From positions 1,736,001-1,800,000 of the forward strand of contig JBBCBC010000012.1 in assembly GCA_037126765.1 (NCBI GenBank): a stretch of 64,000 nt of DNA. Direction: 5' to 3'. A program made the position numbers and the translations under genes. This DNA is from Stenogyne calaminthoides. Taxonomy: Eukaryota; Streptophyta; Magnoliopsida; Lamiales; Lamiaceae. How positions within the stretch are numbered: position 1 is the first letter of the stretch; the number at the start of each line of letters is the position of its first letter. Positions 21,850-35,600 of this stretch are shown one piece after another. The notes under the pieces were generated by a model. The model was not told where the DNA came from. It worked only from the letters and a program-made list of their open reading frames with translations, and ran no database searches.

Positions 21850-24060
21850 TCATGACTTTATTGCCCCCCTTATCTAATAAATATTACTGCCTCTCTATTT
21901 CAAAATCCCAAAGCCCAAATTCAAACCGGCTCCCACCACCTCCAAAACCTAATCTGCAAAATTCAAACCTGCAAATCCCAAACCGGTTTCCACCATCTCC
22001 AAATCGGCAAAAAAATTGCATAGATGGTCGGATGGCGGTGACGCCGCAGCCAAACCCTAGCTCTGCCCCCCAACCCTCAACCGCCCGCCGCCGCCCCACA
22101 CCATAACCAGAACGGCGGCGCCGCCTACTCCACAATCGCGGCGCCTCGAAGATGATGATCTGCGCTGCGTCGGCAACTCCACCTTCAGCGAAGCAGAGAA
22201 GACGAAAATCTGAGCCTATTTCAAAGGTGTGTACCTATTTCACTTCCCATTTTGAATTTTCCCTAATTTTAGAGTACTAATTTTATTTTAAAATTTTTTA
22301 GGGCTGAAACGGTGAATTGGAAGAAAAAAAAGAAAGAGAGAGCGGTTTGTGTGTTTTTGTAGAGATTTTGCGAAAGATTGATATTTTTTAATTTCTGGTT
22401 TTTTTTTTGAATTAAATTATTTTTTTGTTCAAAGTGGATAGATCTTGTTCAAAGGCGAAAGTTACTGTAAGTTTCCTTGATGATTTTGTGAAAGATTGAT
22501 ATTTTTTTATTTTTCTGTTTTATTGTTGCGTTTTGTTTGGTGTTTTGTAGCCGGCAACCCTCCCTCCTTGCGGCCGCCCGCCGCCTGCTTAAGTGGTGGT
22601 GAGTTTTGAGACTCGCGGCGGAGACAAAGATGAAGGTGGAGACGCGCGGCGGGGGGTGAACTGGCTCGAAACCGTGGAAGACGTTTGTAACATTTCTGGT
22701 TTTGAGTGTGTGGGTATAGTATTATTTTAGAACTGTTGGTGAGATTTGGTATTTTTGTTTGTTTTCCGTCCGCAATGGGTAAGCCAGGGAAGACATTTTG
22801 TTTGATTGATATTTTCTGGAACACATTTGTAATATTTTTGTTTATTTGTTTGTTATCAATTTGTGTTCGTGAATTTGGGCCTTTGCAGTTTTTTAAAATT
22901 ATGCAGATCCTTCGTCCTTTAATTTTAAAATTGTGCAGATCCTTCTGCTGAAAAAAAAAAATTTCTGGGTTTTACTTTTAGTAGAAGAAGATGGGGGATG
23001 AAGATGAAGATGCTGGATCGGGCTTATTTTTCAGAATTTTCATGCATAGATTCATGACATTATGCATACGTTTATGTAATCGTGCATGTTGAAGAAAAAT
23101 TGGTGGAGCTCAGTGCATTAAAAATTTTTCAATAGAAATTTTATTTTGAATTTCCACTTTCTGAAATTTTTTAATACGGATAGTGCTAAAAATAGAGGTT
23201 GTGTTTTTTGTTTGGATGTTTGTTTTGCTAATTTTTTGTGTATGTGTTTTCAAATTTTTGCTACTATTTTGGAACTTTTTGTGCTTATATGATGAGGTTA
23301 TAGATGATAGGTGGTCATATTGAAGAATTTTGATGGTGGTTCATTCATGAGTTTCTTGATTGTTGGTTTTTTGAAGATTTGAAAATAATGAAGATGCAGA
23401 TTTGAAGATGGAGGAAGAAGATGAAGATGGATCTCTAAGTTTTTGGATTTTTTTTTTGATTTATATATATATGTTCATGTATGGATGCATATGTTCATGT
23501 AGTCATGCATATTTGAAGAAGATGAAGATGGTGGAAGAAGATTTGAAGATGGTGGAAGAAGATGAAGATGGATTGTAAAGTTTCTAGATTTTTTTTTTAA
23601 ATTTATATGCATATGTACACCTATTTCGTGCATATGTGCATGTACAGATGCATATATGCATGTCGAAAAAGATGAAAATATGTAAATTTGGTCGATGTCA
23701 ATGAAAATATCTAATTTTTTATATTTTAAATATGTAAAATTTGGTATTTTGCCGATTTAGATATGAATTTTTAAATGTGTATCTATAATATAATTTTATT
23801 TTAAATTATCATCCTATTTTAAATAAAGGAAATTATTCAAAAATTATAATGAATTTCCTAATTGTAACATATACAAAAATTAGAAATAAATAAAGGAAAA
23901 TAGACACTAGGAGCAAGAAGACAAAAAAAATAGGATAATTAAGGGTATTTATGTTCATTTATCTACTTTTGGAACATAGTAGTAATGTTTTTAAAAGTTG
24001 AAACCTAATAGGAATAAAAATGATCAAATGGAACCTAAAAGTAATCCACTCGAGTCATTC
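21850..24060. mobile_element. Remnant of a long-TIR element with GC-rich core (element A)
   Basis: No gene. A GC-rich patch (22020-22210, then 22550-22680) resembling a promoter and first exon is followed by T-rich DNA and GAAGAT repeats (about 23380-23580). The right end, about 23960-24050, reads as the reverse complement of the repeated TIR motifs (GGTTCNNNNN, TTACTTNTAGGTTC) found at the left end of element B near 33750. The left end appears to have been disrupted by the gypsy insertion. Short direct repeats occur at 22366/22479 and 22905/22932. Confidence 0.45.
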
Positions 24061-24932
24061 ATTCACCTTTGAGATATTAGAAATAATATGGGACACCACG
24101 CAACTAGCAGAAAATATAAAATTGTGAACTCTTCATTATTATTATTTTGATTAATATAGATTTTGTGACATTCGTTGAAAGTATTGTCGAAGAATTAGAT
24201 TGGCAGCCCATATTAATAATTGCACAATTTAGTGTAAAAAATTTGTATTTTTTAATATAATAAATTACATGATTTTAAAATGTACTATGAGTGCACGATG
24301 CATGCATACAAGACTTGGAAAAAAATAGATTTTCATTAAGATTTTTTAGTAAGACAATCGGGTGCATATAGAAAAAATAAAGGTTCAACTTGAAATGACC
24401 GCGCAATTATTTTTTAATCGATATCATTTTCCTAACCACAATATATAAATTTGATACAGTTTACAATACATTGAAATAAAACTAAATGATAGAATTAAAT
24501 GAAGAAATAGGCCAGAACAATCAGACACCATAATCATACCCATCAACGTAACCACACCAAATTATAGTTCGAGAAACATCATTGTTAGATAAGAGGGAAG
24601 ACATTTACCTGTTAAAAGGGACAAGCATAAAACAAACTTTTCTGCTTCTTTTGTTATGAAAACTACGAAAAAATTATATATTCCATAATGTTCGACTAAA
24701 CTTATAACTTAAGATTTTTGAGCCTGCTAAATAAAAAAGTAAGCTAGACTCTTTAATTATTGATCAATCAAACCTGAATATAGCTATACTAGTAACTCCC
24801 GGCCGTCACAGATTGAAGCAAATGATACAAATTGACTTCGAAAATAACAATATTATCAACAATTCTCTGATTAGTATCTTTTTTTCAGGTTAGGCAAGCT
24901 ACATGCATAATGTACCCGGTAAGTCTAAGTGT
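24061..24932. other. Intergenic, 3' flank of the kinase gene
   Basis: AT-rich spacer and probable 3' UTR of the minus-strand kinase. I see no gene or transposon terminus. The polyadenylation site is not evident. Confidence 0.5.
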
Positions 24933-27900
24933 TCACCCGTGATTCTCTGTTTTGTATTTTTGGAGCTCTTCCTGAGCGCGTACGAGCCTACAGAATCAGA
25001 ATGACAAGTGTTTTTTCAGAGCTACTATAATTCAGTAGTGGTTATGTATACGTATAAGTTCAGAGATACTAAATTCAGAACTGGCTACGTAATATGTATA
25101 CTAAAATTCAGTACTTGTTATGTATACGAATAGTGTGCAAAACAAGAAGTACCTCCACTGCAGATCAGTTATCTCACGAATCAACTCCTTCTCTCTATCA
25201 TGAGCAGCTTCAAGCTACAAAAGAAATAATTGGATGCAAATCATATTTCATACTCTTAAGTTACTTTATTGCAGTCAGAAAGATTGTGATCCAAAGAATC
25301 AAAGGGTAAGGATACATCACTTGATCGATGGTTTGCAAACAAAATGTAAAAATCAAAACTAGATCAATAATCAATTTTGCCTCCTAGTGTTTTGTTAAAA
25401 AGATAATATCATAGATCGTCTTGTAACTTTGGTCGTGTCTAAAGTTAGTCATGTATGTTTTTACTCTTTCAATTTTGGACCTTTTGGTTTCAATATGGGT
25501 CATTTTGGTTGTCCAATTTTAGTAATGTATGTTTTTTACTTTTTTCAAGTTCGGTCCTTTTGGACCAAAATTGACACCAAAAGGAAGGAGCAAAATTGAA
25601 AAAGTTGAAAACATACAGGACTCTTTAAAAAAAAAAAAAAAAAACATACAGGACTAAAATTGGAGACGGTGCCAAAGTTACCAGACGATCTGTGATATTA
25701 TCTCTTTTGTTAAAGCATGTACTAAGTTTATAAACAAAATAATGTTGTTTTGTAGCATCTAATCAAGTTTATCTTTTACATTCTCTACGAAAAAGAACAC
25801 CAGAAACATTTCTCAGATGCTGTCCTGATTAATGTTAATTCTGACAGCCAAAATTTAAGCGTGATGAAATGGCATACAAATAGACAACACATAGACATCA
25901 TTATTCCATGCTTGTGCACACGCAGAAAAAATCAGAATGAAAAGATAAGCATAAAAAGAACATGTTTAAGGGAGATTAGATGATGTATATATTTGCTTAG
26001 CATTTAACCCTAACTTTTGCATACCAAGGATTTCTCTGTCATTGTCATGTTAATCGGCATGCATCCCGTGTCTGCAAAGATGGATGAACATATCAAATGA
26101 GATAGAATAAGCACACTCTATACATACATATGGAGAATAATGCAATTTAGGACTGTAACTATGGGGGTAGCAATTGAAGGATAGTTTTTTTTTTTTCTGA
26201 CAATTGAACAACAATAACTTTTTAATTTTCGCACTTTTTGGCCTGTAAAAATTTAATTTTTGATCATTTAGGCCAAGCGGGTCGGACAATTTGTGGAAAT
26301 TTACAATTGCCAAACTGGAAACATATTGTCCTTCAATTGCTACCCCAAATAGTTACGGTCCTAGAAAACACTATTTCCCATACATATGAGCATGCATGTG
26401 TGTGTATTGGATTAATTGTTAATACCCGAAAAATCACCAACAGCGAGTTGCTTCATTGCACTAAGAATACCATCCTGTCAGCAGGGAAGGCCAAAAGAAA
26501 AGGAAGGAAGAAATTATCTCTCAATCATGAGAAGGGAGAAAATAGTTTCTAAAATATAATTTAGCAGAACCATTACCCTTTGAAGAGTGTTTGTCAATAA
26601 AACATTCTGCAGATGGGAGAAAATCGCTCCGGAAGGATTTGATTGGGGGGCATCAGTTGGCGATGCTGAGCTTATGTTAGGAAATTGGGCAATCACCTAA
26701 GAATTTAAAATATTCCTTCAAGACATGAGAGAATCATGCAAACTTAGTCTATATATATAAGCTCAGTTTCTTCATCACTTAGGTATCACTTGAATATATG
26801 AAAATCATTTTTAAGGCTCTCCCTGACTAGAAGAATCAAATGTTTGTAACTCTTGGATTGTTCAGACTGTCACGTAAAACTGAATAATGGATGGATATTA
26901 CTTACTTCGTAACAAAGAACACAACCAAAGAAGAAGAAAAACCAGGTAATCATAATGACAATCAATAGAAATACGACAGTTTTTTTATTTCTTTTGAGCA
27001 CAATTAGCACACAAACTAACTCCATGTTTTTGTCAATTTCAAAGTAACCTCCTCCTAACAAGTTTCAGAGCAAAGTATTGCATTAAATGTTTGAAACCAA
27101 CCTGCAAGCTGTGGCTTTTCAGCAGAATTGGGGCTGGAACCATCTAGAGGAAAGAAATGACCATTTTCAGATAGATGTTAAAAACACCATACACATTGAG
27201 ACCTGAATACTGACCTTATCCATCTCAACACTTTCTGATGTAACTTTAAATCGTCCTTTTTGCTGAACAACTGGATTCTTTGCCTTCTCATCAACTTCTT
27301 CCCCATTAACTGCATTTATAAAATAATTTTAGAAAGATATAGGACATAATGAACAAAGTTATTGCACGTCAAAGTTCTGGACAACATAATATAGACTTGC
27401 CTGATGTTTTTGAGCCCTTGGATATTATTTCTTGTTGTGCATCTACCAGTTGTAGAGTGGTACTCTTTTGAACTTTGTCACTAGGCATTACAAAGAAAAA
27501 TAATTTAGTCAACATAAGTATATAGCCAGGGATACACAGTTGAAGAAAACTGAACCAACATCCCAAAATTGGCTTAAGAATTCAATAATTGTTTATGCAA
27601 CTAAATCATGGTTCTGAAAACATAGGGATATGAGCTTCCAACCAGATTCATCATAAGAAATTAGACAATTGATTAGAATTCTTCAGCAAAATAGTCAGAT
27701 TTTTATGCATAACAAAATATTAAAAACAGAAGTGCAAGGACTTAGCAAAACAAAACAAAGTAAGATTTAGTAAGCTAACTAGCCAAGACATGAAAGTTCA
27801 ATACCAAAAGATGGATTTTACCTAAAACGTATCTTAGAACAGACATCTTCTCATTTTCTCCAATATTTCTTGCCAAAAATATTCTCAATTTCCCAAACTT

Positions 27901-30900
27901 CCCTAATCTCATTAATTTCGCTATATGCTTGGTCTACAACTTTTAAAAATTCTGTACTCCATCGTGTCTCGCTATCTTTACATTCTCCAAATATACAGAT
28001 ATAATTAAAAACTAGTTATTTGGAGACGGATAACAAATAGCAGCATACACAGATGAAGAACAAATAGGTAGTAACACATTATAAAGAGCAAATAGATGAG
28101 TACTGTAGAAAAAGATATAACAATCTACGTCTGATTAGATATTGCAGAGGCCCCATCTGATGATTTTCTGTCCATATCTGAGCCATCCTTTTCTGCTAAA
28201 TTGTTTTCTGCTTGATTCTCATTACCAACAGCGAGATTTGTTGTTGGCTGCTCTAATGTTACACCAGGAATGCTGACATCATCATCCAATTTTTCGCATT
28301 TTGCACTAGGAAGCAAAAGATCAAGTTTAGTTAGAACACACGACCAAAGATAAGAGAAATTGCAGATCAGAAAATGCTCGGTAAAAATTTAAACAGCTGT
28401 AACAGTGTTCTTTAGCTTGAAAGAGTGAGCAATACAAAAAAAAGAGGGATATATGTAATACAGAACACGCTTCACCTTACATTAAGAGTTAAAAAGAGTG
28501 TCATGTCACGATTGCTTACATGTAACTTATGGAATCCATCGGTGAGAGAGATACAGGGGTATAATCGTCCTGTGTATTTGGGATGTTAATATATAGAATA
28601 ACACAAATACAAGCCTTTTAGTTTTTAAAAAAGGAAAATTAGTTTCAGTCCTGTCAACTTTCAGGAATTGAAAATAGTCCTGTAACTTTCACTTTTTCGA
28701 CATTTTGGTCCAGTAATCTGGTTGACCAATCAGATTCTGCCACATGGACAAATCAAACTGTGACTAGTCAGAGTCAATAGGATGTGTCACCTACTATAGC
28801 TGGTTACCAGATCAAAATATCAAAAATTGAAAGTTACGGGACTGCCTTCAATTGGTGAAAGTCGATACGACTGAAACCAAAACAAGGGTAACTTACAAGA
28901 CTTAAAAATCTATTTTCCCTAAAAAAAAAAAAAAATTATTAGCTTACAGAATCCGCAGCATCAGAATATTGACTTGCAAAGGATGACTGGTGTGAAAGTA
29001 TTCTAGGATTTTTGGACATAGATGGATTAATTTGAAGTTGTTTAGTTTGCATATCTTCGTCTTTTTCAGAAATAACATCATCATCCTGGATCTGAAAGCA
29101 ATCAAAGAATTATTATGTACACACATAAAGTAAACTTTTTCAATCAAATAATTTAATCCAATGAACATCAGGAAGGAGTAATACCAATGATGCTTGAGCC
29201 TTCATATCTTCGAGGTTGAAGTTCCAACCACTAATCCCACGTTTATATTCGTTCTGCAGATACAGATTAAACTCAGAACCAATGGGACATTACAAGAGTT
29301 TATAATACCAGAATGTCATTTTTCTAGTACACGTAAATTAAACCTGGGATATTTCCTCTTTCTGTCCATCAGGCATTTTCTTTTGTGCAAGCATGTCTTC
29401 CTCCTTTCTCTAAAGAAAATTCATATAAATCTTCTATTAGAACATATCCACACAAAGAAGACAATTCATCTAGTATCTTCACAAAGACAAACCTTTAATT
29501 CCTGAAGACGATCACCAAGGGCTGGGAGCCCTTCTAAAAGAGTTCTAAGAATATAATCATTTGATCTAGCTTGCTTGAAAAAGGAATGCTTTAACAACTT
29601 TTTTGCAGAAGGCCTTTTTAAAGGATCTTTCACCAAACAGCTAGCAATCATCTGCTTGAAGGACTAGACATACCAAATATTTACAAAAATAGCCTATCAG
29701 TACAAAAATTAATTTGTTATCAGTCAGTTCCTGCATTTAGCAAGCATACCTTAGAAAATTTTTTGTCCCTCTCATAATCAAGACCAGGTGGCGCATTTTG
29801 CAACGTCATAAGCAATACCTAAAATAGCCAAATGTAATGCATATATCCTTGAATTTATAATTTCTAAAAAGTGATTTTAAACAGAATTTAGAAGGCATAT
29901 TTATATCTGAAAGAACCTTCATTGGAGGATACTTTGAGAAAGGGGCATGACCATGCGCAAGCTCCAAAGCAGTTATACCAAAAGACCAAATATCAGCTCT
30001 GCCAAATTGTCAATCCAATAGATAAGAGAATGATCCAGATATTCATTTGCAAAAAGGAACAGGATACAATTATAGATACACATACTTAAAATCATAACCA
30101 TGCAATTGTTCCATAACTTCCGGTGCCATCCTACAAAACACAAACACCTCTCATCATTGAGAGTCCAAACTGAAATGATTACAGATGAGGCTAGCACCAT
30201 TTGAGCAATAATGCATATGGATACAATGCATGTTTTATATACAATCAACGATTTTCCAACAAATCTCCGGTAAATAGGAGATGGATTTCCAACATAGTGG
30301 GGACTGAAAACTAAAAGATGAATACGAAAAGATATAAAACTTTCCTAATTCAAAGCATACCAGCAAGGAGTACCCACAAATGTATTCCTCATTCGTTGCC
30401 TATCACCCGCATCAAACAAATAGGCCGAAACGCCAAAATCCCCCAGTTTGATTCCACCACGTGAATCAATCAGAATATTACCAGCCTGTAACAAACCAAC
30501 AAACAAGTGATGCCCAATTTTTTTTTTTTAGGAGTCTAATAAAAGGCAAAGTCTTGTGTAAACCAGTTTTACCAGGCAAGTGGTTTGCATTTTGTGTGTA
30601 TTTCTGAACAGTATTAGTTGTTTTACTATAAAGTATTAGTTGTGTTACTATAAAGTATTAGTTTCGAACAGGTGCACAGTAAATCTGGTTCACACAAGAC
30701 CAACTCATGAAAGAACTATGATGATAGGAAGTCCAGAGACTATTGGCAAACTGATCTAAAAGATTATCTGCAATCTTAAAACAAGCATGAACTCTTTTCT
30801 TTTAATTTATGCAGAAAAGAATTAATCTCATAACACAGCAAGATATATAACCACTAAAATTGAGTTCTGAAGACAAGTATCTTCAAGACGTCTGATATGC

Positions 30901-32199
30901 ACTTCAAGATTATGTACATCTAATTCGAACATTGAAAGACTGAGGTCAATTCATAAGGAACTAGGAAGAGAAGAGAAGAATATATTTGTATTCCATGCAA
31001 ATGGAAAAACAAAGATATGGGCTTGTTCTTTAGAAGCCTCTATGAATTGGCACAAGTATATCTGTAAATTAAATCAGAAAACCATCATATAAGGCACTAC
31101 TGTTTAACTTTTTATTACTCACTTTGACATCCCGATGAATGTGGCCATGCTGGTGAAGATATTCCAAGCCCTTCAAAACCTCCCGCAAAATCGTAGCGAT
31201 AACAACCTCCTCTAAACCATCTGGGTGTGTAGCCTTCAAGATGTGTAGGCAAGAACCTCCGGCCATGTACGGCATCACAACCCACAGATTGTGATCGCTC
31301 ACGAACGAGCAGTGTGATTTTAGAACATTGGGGTGGTCAACTAGGACCATTGTTTGTGCTTCGCGTGAAACGTTATTCTGGGTGTAAAAAGCAACAACTG
31401 AGTTGGCAATTCTTGTTATCATGATAAAGGAACCAGAGAATCAAAACAAAAAATAATATTAAGAGTGACTAGTTTGTTTTGTTCTCTTCCTAGCTTCTAA
31501 AAACAACAGTAGTGTGGATTTAGCTAAATTAGGCGATGAGGCTCTAATAAAATATTATACTTGAATACAAATCAAATCAATCAAGTAAGAACTGCAGGAT
31601 CTAGCACAAAGGAGATAAATGCTACTCAAGAAAGTAACAGTGCAAATAGTATTAAAAACGCAGGATTTATTTATCAGAACCAACACAAGTAGGGGGAATA
31701 ATAGCTTCAAGACCTGAACCAGTGATTCTATAACTCAATTCTTTTAGAAACTCAATTCTTTTAGAGGTATTCAGAATCGTATCAAAGTAAACATAATAAT
31801 ATAAGCACTACAAACGTTTGTTTCTAAATTTTATACACAGAGGTCTGAAGCTTGTCACCTTTTCTCAAAAGTGCATAATACTTTTTAGCTACAATATGCC
31901 AATATCCAAATTCCGAACCGAAAATTCAAGGTAATCATAAAAGTTATGAAAAATTGAAACTCTTGCATCCACATGCAGCCGAAAATATTAATTGAATTCT
32001 GTATCAGCAGGGAGATTACCAGATCGCAATTATTGCGCTCAAAGTCAAGAATTTTGATGGCGACAATTTCCTCAACCGAGTCGCAGAAGGCGCGATGAAC
32101 TGAAGCGCTAACCCCTGTGCCCACTTCCTCATACAGCGTGTAATGCTCTGCTCCAATCGGATACTTTTTCCTCTCCTTCTCCATTTCCTTCTCCTTCAT
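24933..32199 (-). CDS. Ste20/SPS1-like serine/threonine protein kinase (BLUS1-related group)
   Basis: Eighteen exons join in phase: 32199-32020, 31377-31123, 30485-30361, 30130-30086, 29998-29917, 29818-29750, 29663-29493, 29409-29344, 29253-29185, 29091-28948, 28569-28520, 28305-28129, 27480-27401, 27309-27215, 27143-27102, 26696-26577, 25214-25153, 24987-24933. They give 1887 nt, 628 aa. The kinase domain (about residues 20-290) has a glycine loop GTGVSASV, catalytic K49 in VAIK, HRD 141-143, DFG 161-163, and GTPCWMAPE (183-191). The tail is polar, with a C-terminal coiled coil ([20 protein letters not shown]...AQEELQKY). The domain is of the Ste20 Fray/OSR1/SPS1 type; plant relatives include BLUS1, which acts in blue-light stomatal signalling. 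Which paralogue this is cannot be told. A nearby in-frame Met6 is an alternative start. Every kinase residue checked is intact. Intron 13 has a GC donor. Confidence 0.9.
25398..25722. mobile_element. MITE in kinase intron 16
   Basis: Inverted ends of about 40 bp (AGATAATATCATAGATCGTC against its near reverse complement at 25680-25715) surround a region with an internal A run. No coding capacity. Superfamily not assigned. Confidence 0.7.
26148..26363. mobile_element. Second MITE in kinase intron 16
   Basis: Ends AGGACTGTAACTATGGGGGT and its near reverse complement near 26345-26363 share a GTAGCAATTGAAGGA core. About 215 bp, no coding capacity. Confidence 0.7.
27310..27400 (-). other. GC-AG intron of the kinase gene
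   Basis: The donor reads CAG|GCAAGT, and the acceptor TGCAG. Using it joins ...KGSKTS to VNGEEVDE in phase. No GT donor fits the frame. GC-AG introns make up a small minority of plant introns and keep an otherwise strong donor consensus, as here. Confidence 0.8.
28628..28920. mobile_element. MITE in kinase intron 10
   Basis: Long inverted ends. The left arm has TTTCAGTCCTGTCAACTTTCA and the right arm is its near reverse complement at about 28840-28880. AT-rich, non-coding. Confidence 0.65.
30551..30700. mobile_element. Small MITE in kinase intron 2 (GTCTTGTGTAAACCAG family)
   Basis: Ends are GTCTTGTGTAAACCAGTTTT and, in reverse complement, GTCTTGTGTGAACCAGATTT, with AGTATTAGTTGT repeats inside. 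Related copies occur in introns of the polygalacturonase-like and Tubby-like genes. Confidence 0.75.
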
Positions 32200-32726
32200 A
32201 CCTTAAATCCCCTCCCAAACGCACCTCAATCCACACGCACAAACACCAACACACGCACTAAAACAAACAGAACCAAAATTCATCCGACGCACGAAATGCA
32301 GCTCCAAATCGTAGATTCGAACTGCATTAACCAAATCAACCACCAAATCAGGGAAATCCACACACACATTATCCGATTTCGCTGCATGTGACGTTAATCG
32401 TACGAACAAAAAGCGGAAAAAGGAACTCACGGGGAACGAGCTCGCTTGCGTCCGTTGCAGGCCGGATAATAATAATAATAATAAAAATAATGAATCTGAA
32501 AAGAATACGAAAATATGATCAAAGAAAACGTGAAGATGGTAACTAGGAGACGCAACCTGAAATCGAGGCGGTTTAGAAATAGATTGTATGTATAAAAATG
32601 GAGATGGAGATATTTTTGTTGAAAAGATGATGATGAGGAAAAGGGTTTGCTTAGTTGGAATGGCCCGTGAGAGAAAGAGGGGCAAGTGGATCGCCGCTGA
32701 AATTGGAGGGGAAGTTAATTTATACG
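32200..32726 (-). promoter_or_regulatory. Kinase 5' UTR and core promoter
   Basis: A minus-strand TATAAATTA box lies at 32716-32724. The leader below it is CT-rich, with an ATT/TTA-type microsatellite at 32465-32490. A donor (CCC|GTGAGT near 32430) and acceptors near 32323-32385 suggest a 5' UTR intron, as is common in plant genes. A long open frame here (32203-32739) is a chance ORF in the leader. Confidence 0.5.
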
Positions 32727-33699
32727 TAAATCCCGCCACCTGTTATGTTAGACTCGCATCTACCCAATCACAACTCCACAACTTTACCTTCTTTATTTTT
32801 TTATGATACTTTTTGCAACATCAAAGTGTACTACACGCTCTTTTTTTTTTTTAATAATTTTTTTATGATTCTCACATGCATCCATGTGCACACTGCATTT
32901 ATATATATATTTAATAAATTTTTTAAATAAATATTATAAAACTTTGTGATATATATGTATAGAAAATCAATATAATGTCTATCTGCTAGATTCTTTATAA
33001 ATATCATATGTTATTTTTTTAGATTTTTTTCTTATATAATCTTAAACAAATGATTCAGATTGCTTCAAAATATTTTATGATTTTTTAAAGATTTAAGATA
33101 TAGATATGGTCTAGATAAATAGTATCACAGGAGTATTGATTTTTGGATTCTAATTTATTTCCTATAATTTAGTAAATTTATATGTTATTTATCCGCTAGG
33201 TTTTACATATTTTTTTAATATTTACAACAAATATTCTAAAAAATTGTGTCAGATAACTATCATACATTTATTTAGGTATTCTATTTACTTTTTACAATGA
33301 AATCTTAAATAAATAGTCTAGATTACTCCAAAATAATTTATGGTTCTAAAAAAAAGTTGTAATATATGTATGGTCAAAATAAATATCACACATTATTTTT
33401 TGCAATTTATTTATATTTTTCTTATAAAAATCTAATGAATGGTTTCTTGCTCCAAAATATTTCTTAATATAGCCATGAATTTTTTATAGACCTAACACGT
33501 ATATTTATTTTCATTGAACAATATTAATTCTGCACCAATTGCACTGTATAATTGGGGCAACCCAAATGTTACTCTTTTTTTTAGTAACACTTTAAAACAA
33601 TTAGAATTGAGCTTATATGCAACAATATAGTTTTAACCAACTTTGATATACCCTAATACAATCGAACAAAACATCGTGACTCCAATATATCCTTGGGGA
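32727..33699. other. AT-rich intergenic spacer with degenerate tandem units
   Basis: No gene. Two or three diverged units recur (anchors ATCTTAAACAAATGATTCAGA at 33040 and ATCTTAAATAAATAGTCTAGA at 33302), followed by a truncated one near 33440. Confidence 0.45.
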
Positions 33700-35095
33700 A
33701 AATTACTTAGAGATGCAAAGTATATTCCATTATTACTCATATATAGGTTCAATCAAAATCCTTTATTACTTCTAGGTTCAAAATGGCACATGAAAACCCC
33801 TTAATACCCTTAATCTCATAAAACAATTTTTTTTTTTTTTTGATATATTAATTTATTAAATAACCCCCAAATCTGATATATCAGACGTGAGAATCACTCC
33901 CCCACTCATTTATCTATGTAATCTCTCTCTAAATTCAAAACCTATCCTCTCCCTCTCTTCCAAGCTCCGGTGGATTATTTGACCCGCCAAAGATGGTGCC
34001 GGAGCCACGTGCCGCCGCGCCTAGAATGGATCGATGATGCCGCGACGGATCTGGGCGGATCCACGGTCGCGGTTCGAGTTTTGGTGGCGCTGACTTGAGC
34101 GCCAAGAAAGAAGAGGTGGCGGCTTCAAAAACGGTGCTTTTACGGCGAGGCGCTTTTACGAGATCTGTCGAAGAGAAAGCGATTACTTTTTATCGACGAC
34201 GATGAAATTGTAGATCTGTGACACAGATCGACTGCCTCGACAGATTATCCGCATCACATTGTTGCCTTGATAAATATATTTTCGTGGGTTATCTGTTTTG
34301 TTACTCTTGCCCGATTTTTATTTGAAGGTGTTACCTTTTTTGTTTTGAGGATTTTACGGATGGATTTATATATGGGGGTTTTTGATTGATCGTTGATTGA
34401 AATACATCTTTTGCACTTGTCTGTTTATTTGCTTATTGATTTGCGTTTCGTCTGTTTAAGAAAAGGTATGATGTACAATTGTCCAAGTTTTTTTTTTTTT
34501 GGTGCCAGAATGTTTGTTGGGCAAATTTCTGTTAGAATACGTCCTTGTGTATAAATGTTGTAGAAGAACATAATCTGGATTAATTTGATGTAACCATTTG
34601 GTTGTAGATCGACACTCAACCCATAATTACACCATTGATCTTTCCTCTTACCCGAATTATGAGATTGTGCAAATATTTTTATGAGATTGTGCAAATATTT
34701 TATGAGATTGTGCAAAAATTTTTTTGTCCATACTGAATTGTTTTTGCAATTTATACTGTTTTTAATTGCAAATCAAAACAAAAAAAATTCAGATTTAATA
34801 ATGAAAAAAATGTTTTTAGAATGGATAGAAATTTGAATTTTACTAATAAATTCTGAAATTTATTAAAATATATTTTAAAATAGAATAAATTTTGAAATTG
34901 TGCAAATAAAATCTGTTCTAGTGCAAAAACGAACAATTCGATTGTCAATCATGAACAATGCATGCAAAAAGGTGATGACTGATGAAAGTAAGGGTATAAA
35001 AGTCATTTTATCATGATTTTGTACCTGAGAGTAATGAAGGATTTTAATGGTACCTAAGAGTAATATTGAAGTCTATTTTGCACCTTAGAGTGAGA
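33700..35095. mobile_element. Long-TIR, GC-core transposon (element B), possibly Mutator-like
   Basis: The first 90 bases and the reverse complement of the last 90 share a run of motifs (ATTACT...TAGGTTCAATCAAAATCCTT against ATTACT...TAGGTACCATTAAAATCCTT). Inside, 33950-34220 is GC-rich and looks like a captured promoter/first exon. At 34658-34721 a unit containing ATGAGATTGTGCAAATATTT repeats three times. No transposase. Long TIRs around captured DNA suggest Mutator-like, but I could not confirm a 9-bp duplication. Confidence 0.5.
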
Positions 35096-35126
35096 ACCTC
35101 AGTAAAAGAAAGTATAAACATGGGTG

Positions 35127-35592
35127 TAGGGGTGGAGGAAATATCAAAAATACCAAGATATCAAGACTTATCAGATACGGAAAAATATCGATTTTATCGA
35201 AATTTCTATCAGACGATAATCTGTATGAAAATATAGAAAATTTAGGTATACCGAAATATCAAATATTTCTAAGATACCTAAATATTTTCTAGATATCTCT
35301 GAAAAAATTCCGGTATCTGAAAAATATACCAGATATCTTCGAAAAATTTTCAGATATACCGAAAATATTTCCAAAGATAATTAAAAATATTTTGATATAA
35401 GATATATTGAAATTTCGATACGGCATCGGTATGTAATATCGGCATACCGAAAAATACGATATATCGAAATTTCGGTATAATCTAAATTTTGGTGACGACA
35501 ACTGTATATGAAATTTTTCAGATCGAAAATTTCGATTCTGATATAATCGGTATGACGAGAAAATTTTTCAGATCTTGCATCATCCCACCCTA
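35127..35592. mobile_element. hAT-type MITE, 466 bp, with 8-bp duplication
   Basis: CATGGGTG flanks the element on both sides (35119-35126 and 35593-35600). Termini are TAGGGGTGG and, reversed, TAGGGTGGG. An 8-bp duplication with TAGGGGTG-like ends is characteristic of hAT. The interior is made of repeated GATATTTC/GAAATATC-like strings on both strands and has no coding capacity. Confidence 0.85.
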
Positions 35593-35600
35593 CATGGGTG

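Noticed and set aside
22507..22824. 105-codon minus-strand ORF near 22.6 kb
   Set aside because: It lies in the GC-rich core of a transposon remnant. No motif and no splice context.
29194..29505. 103-codon plus-strand ORF in the kinase locus
   Set aside because: It overlaps three confirmed minus-strand exons and their introns.
32203..32739. 178-codon minus-strand ORF upstream of the kinase
   Set aside because: It lies in the kinase 5' UTR and promoter, contains the TATA region and low-complexity runs, and shows no domain. It is treated as a chance ORF.
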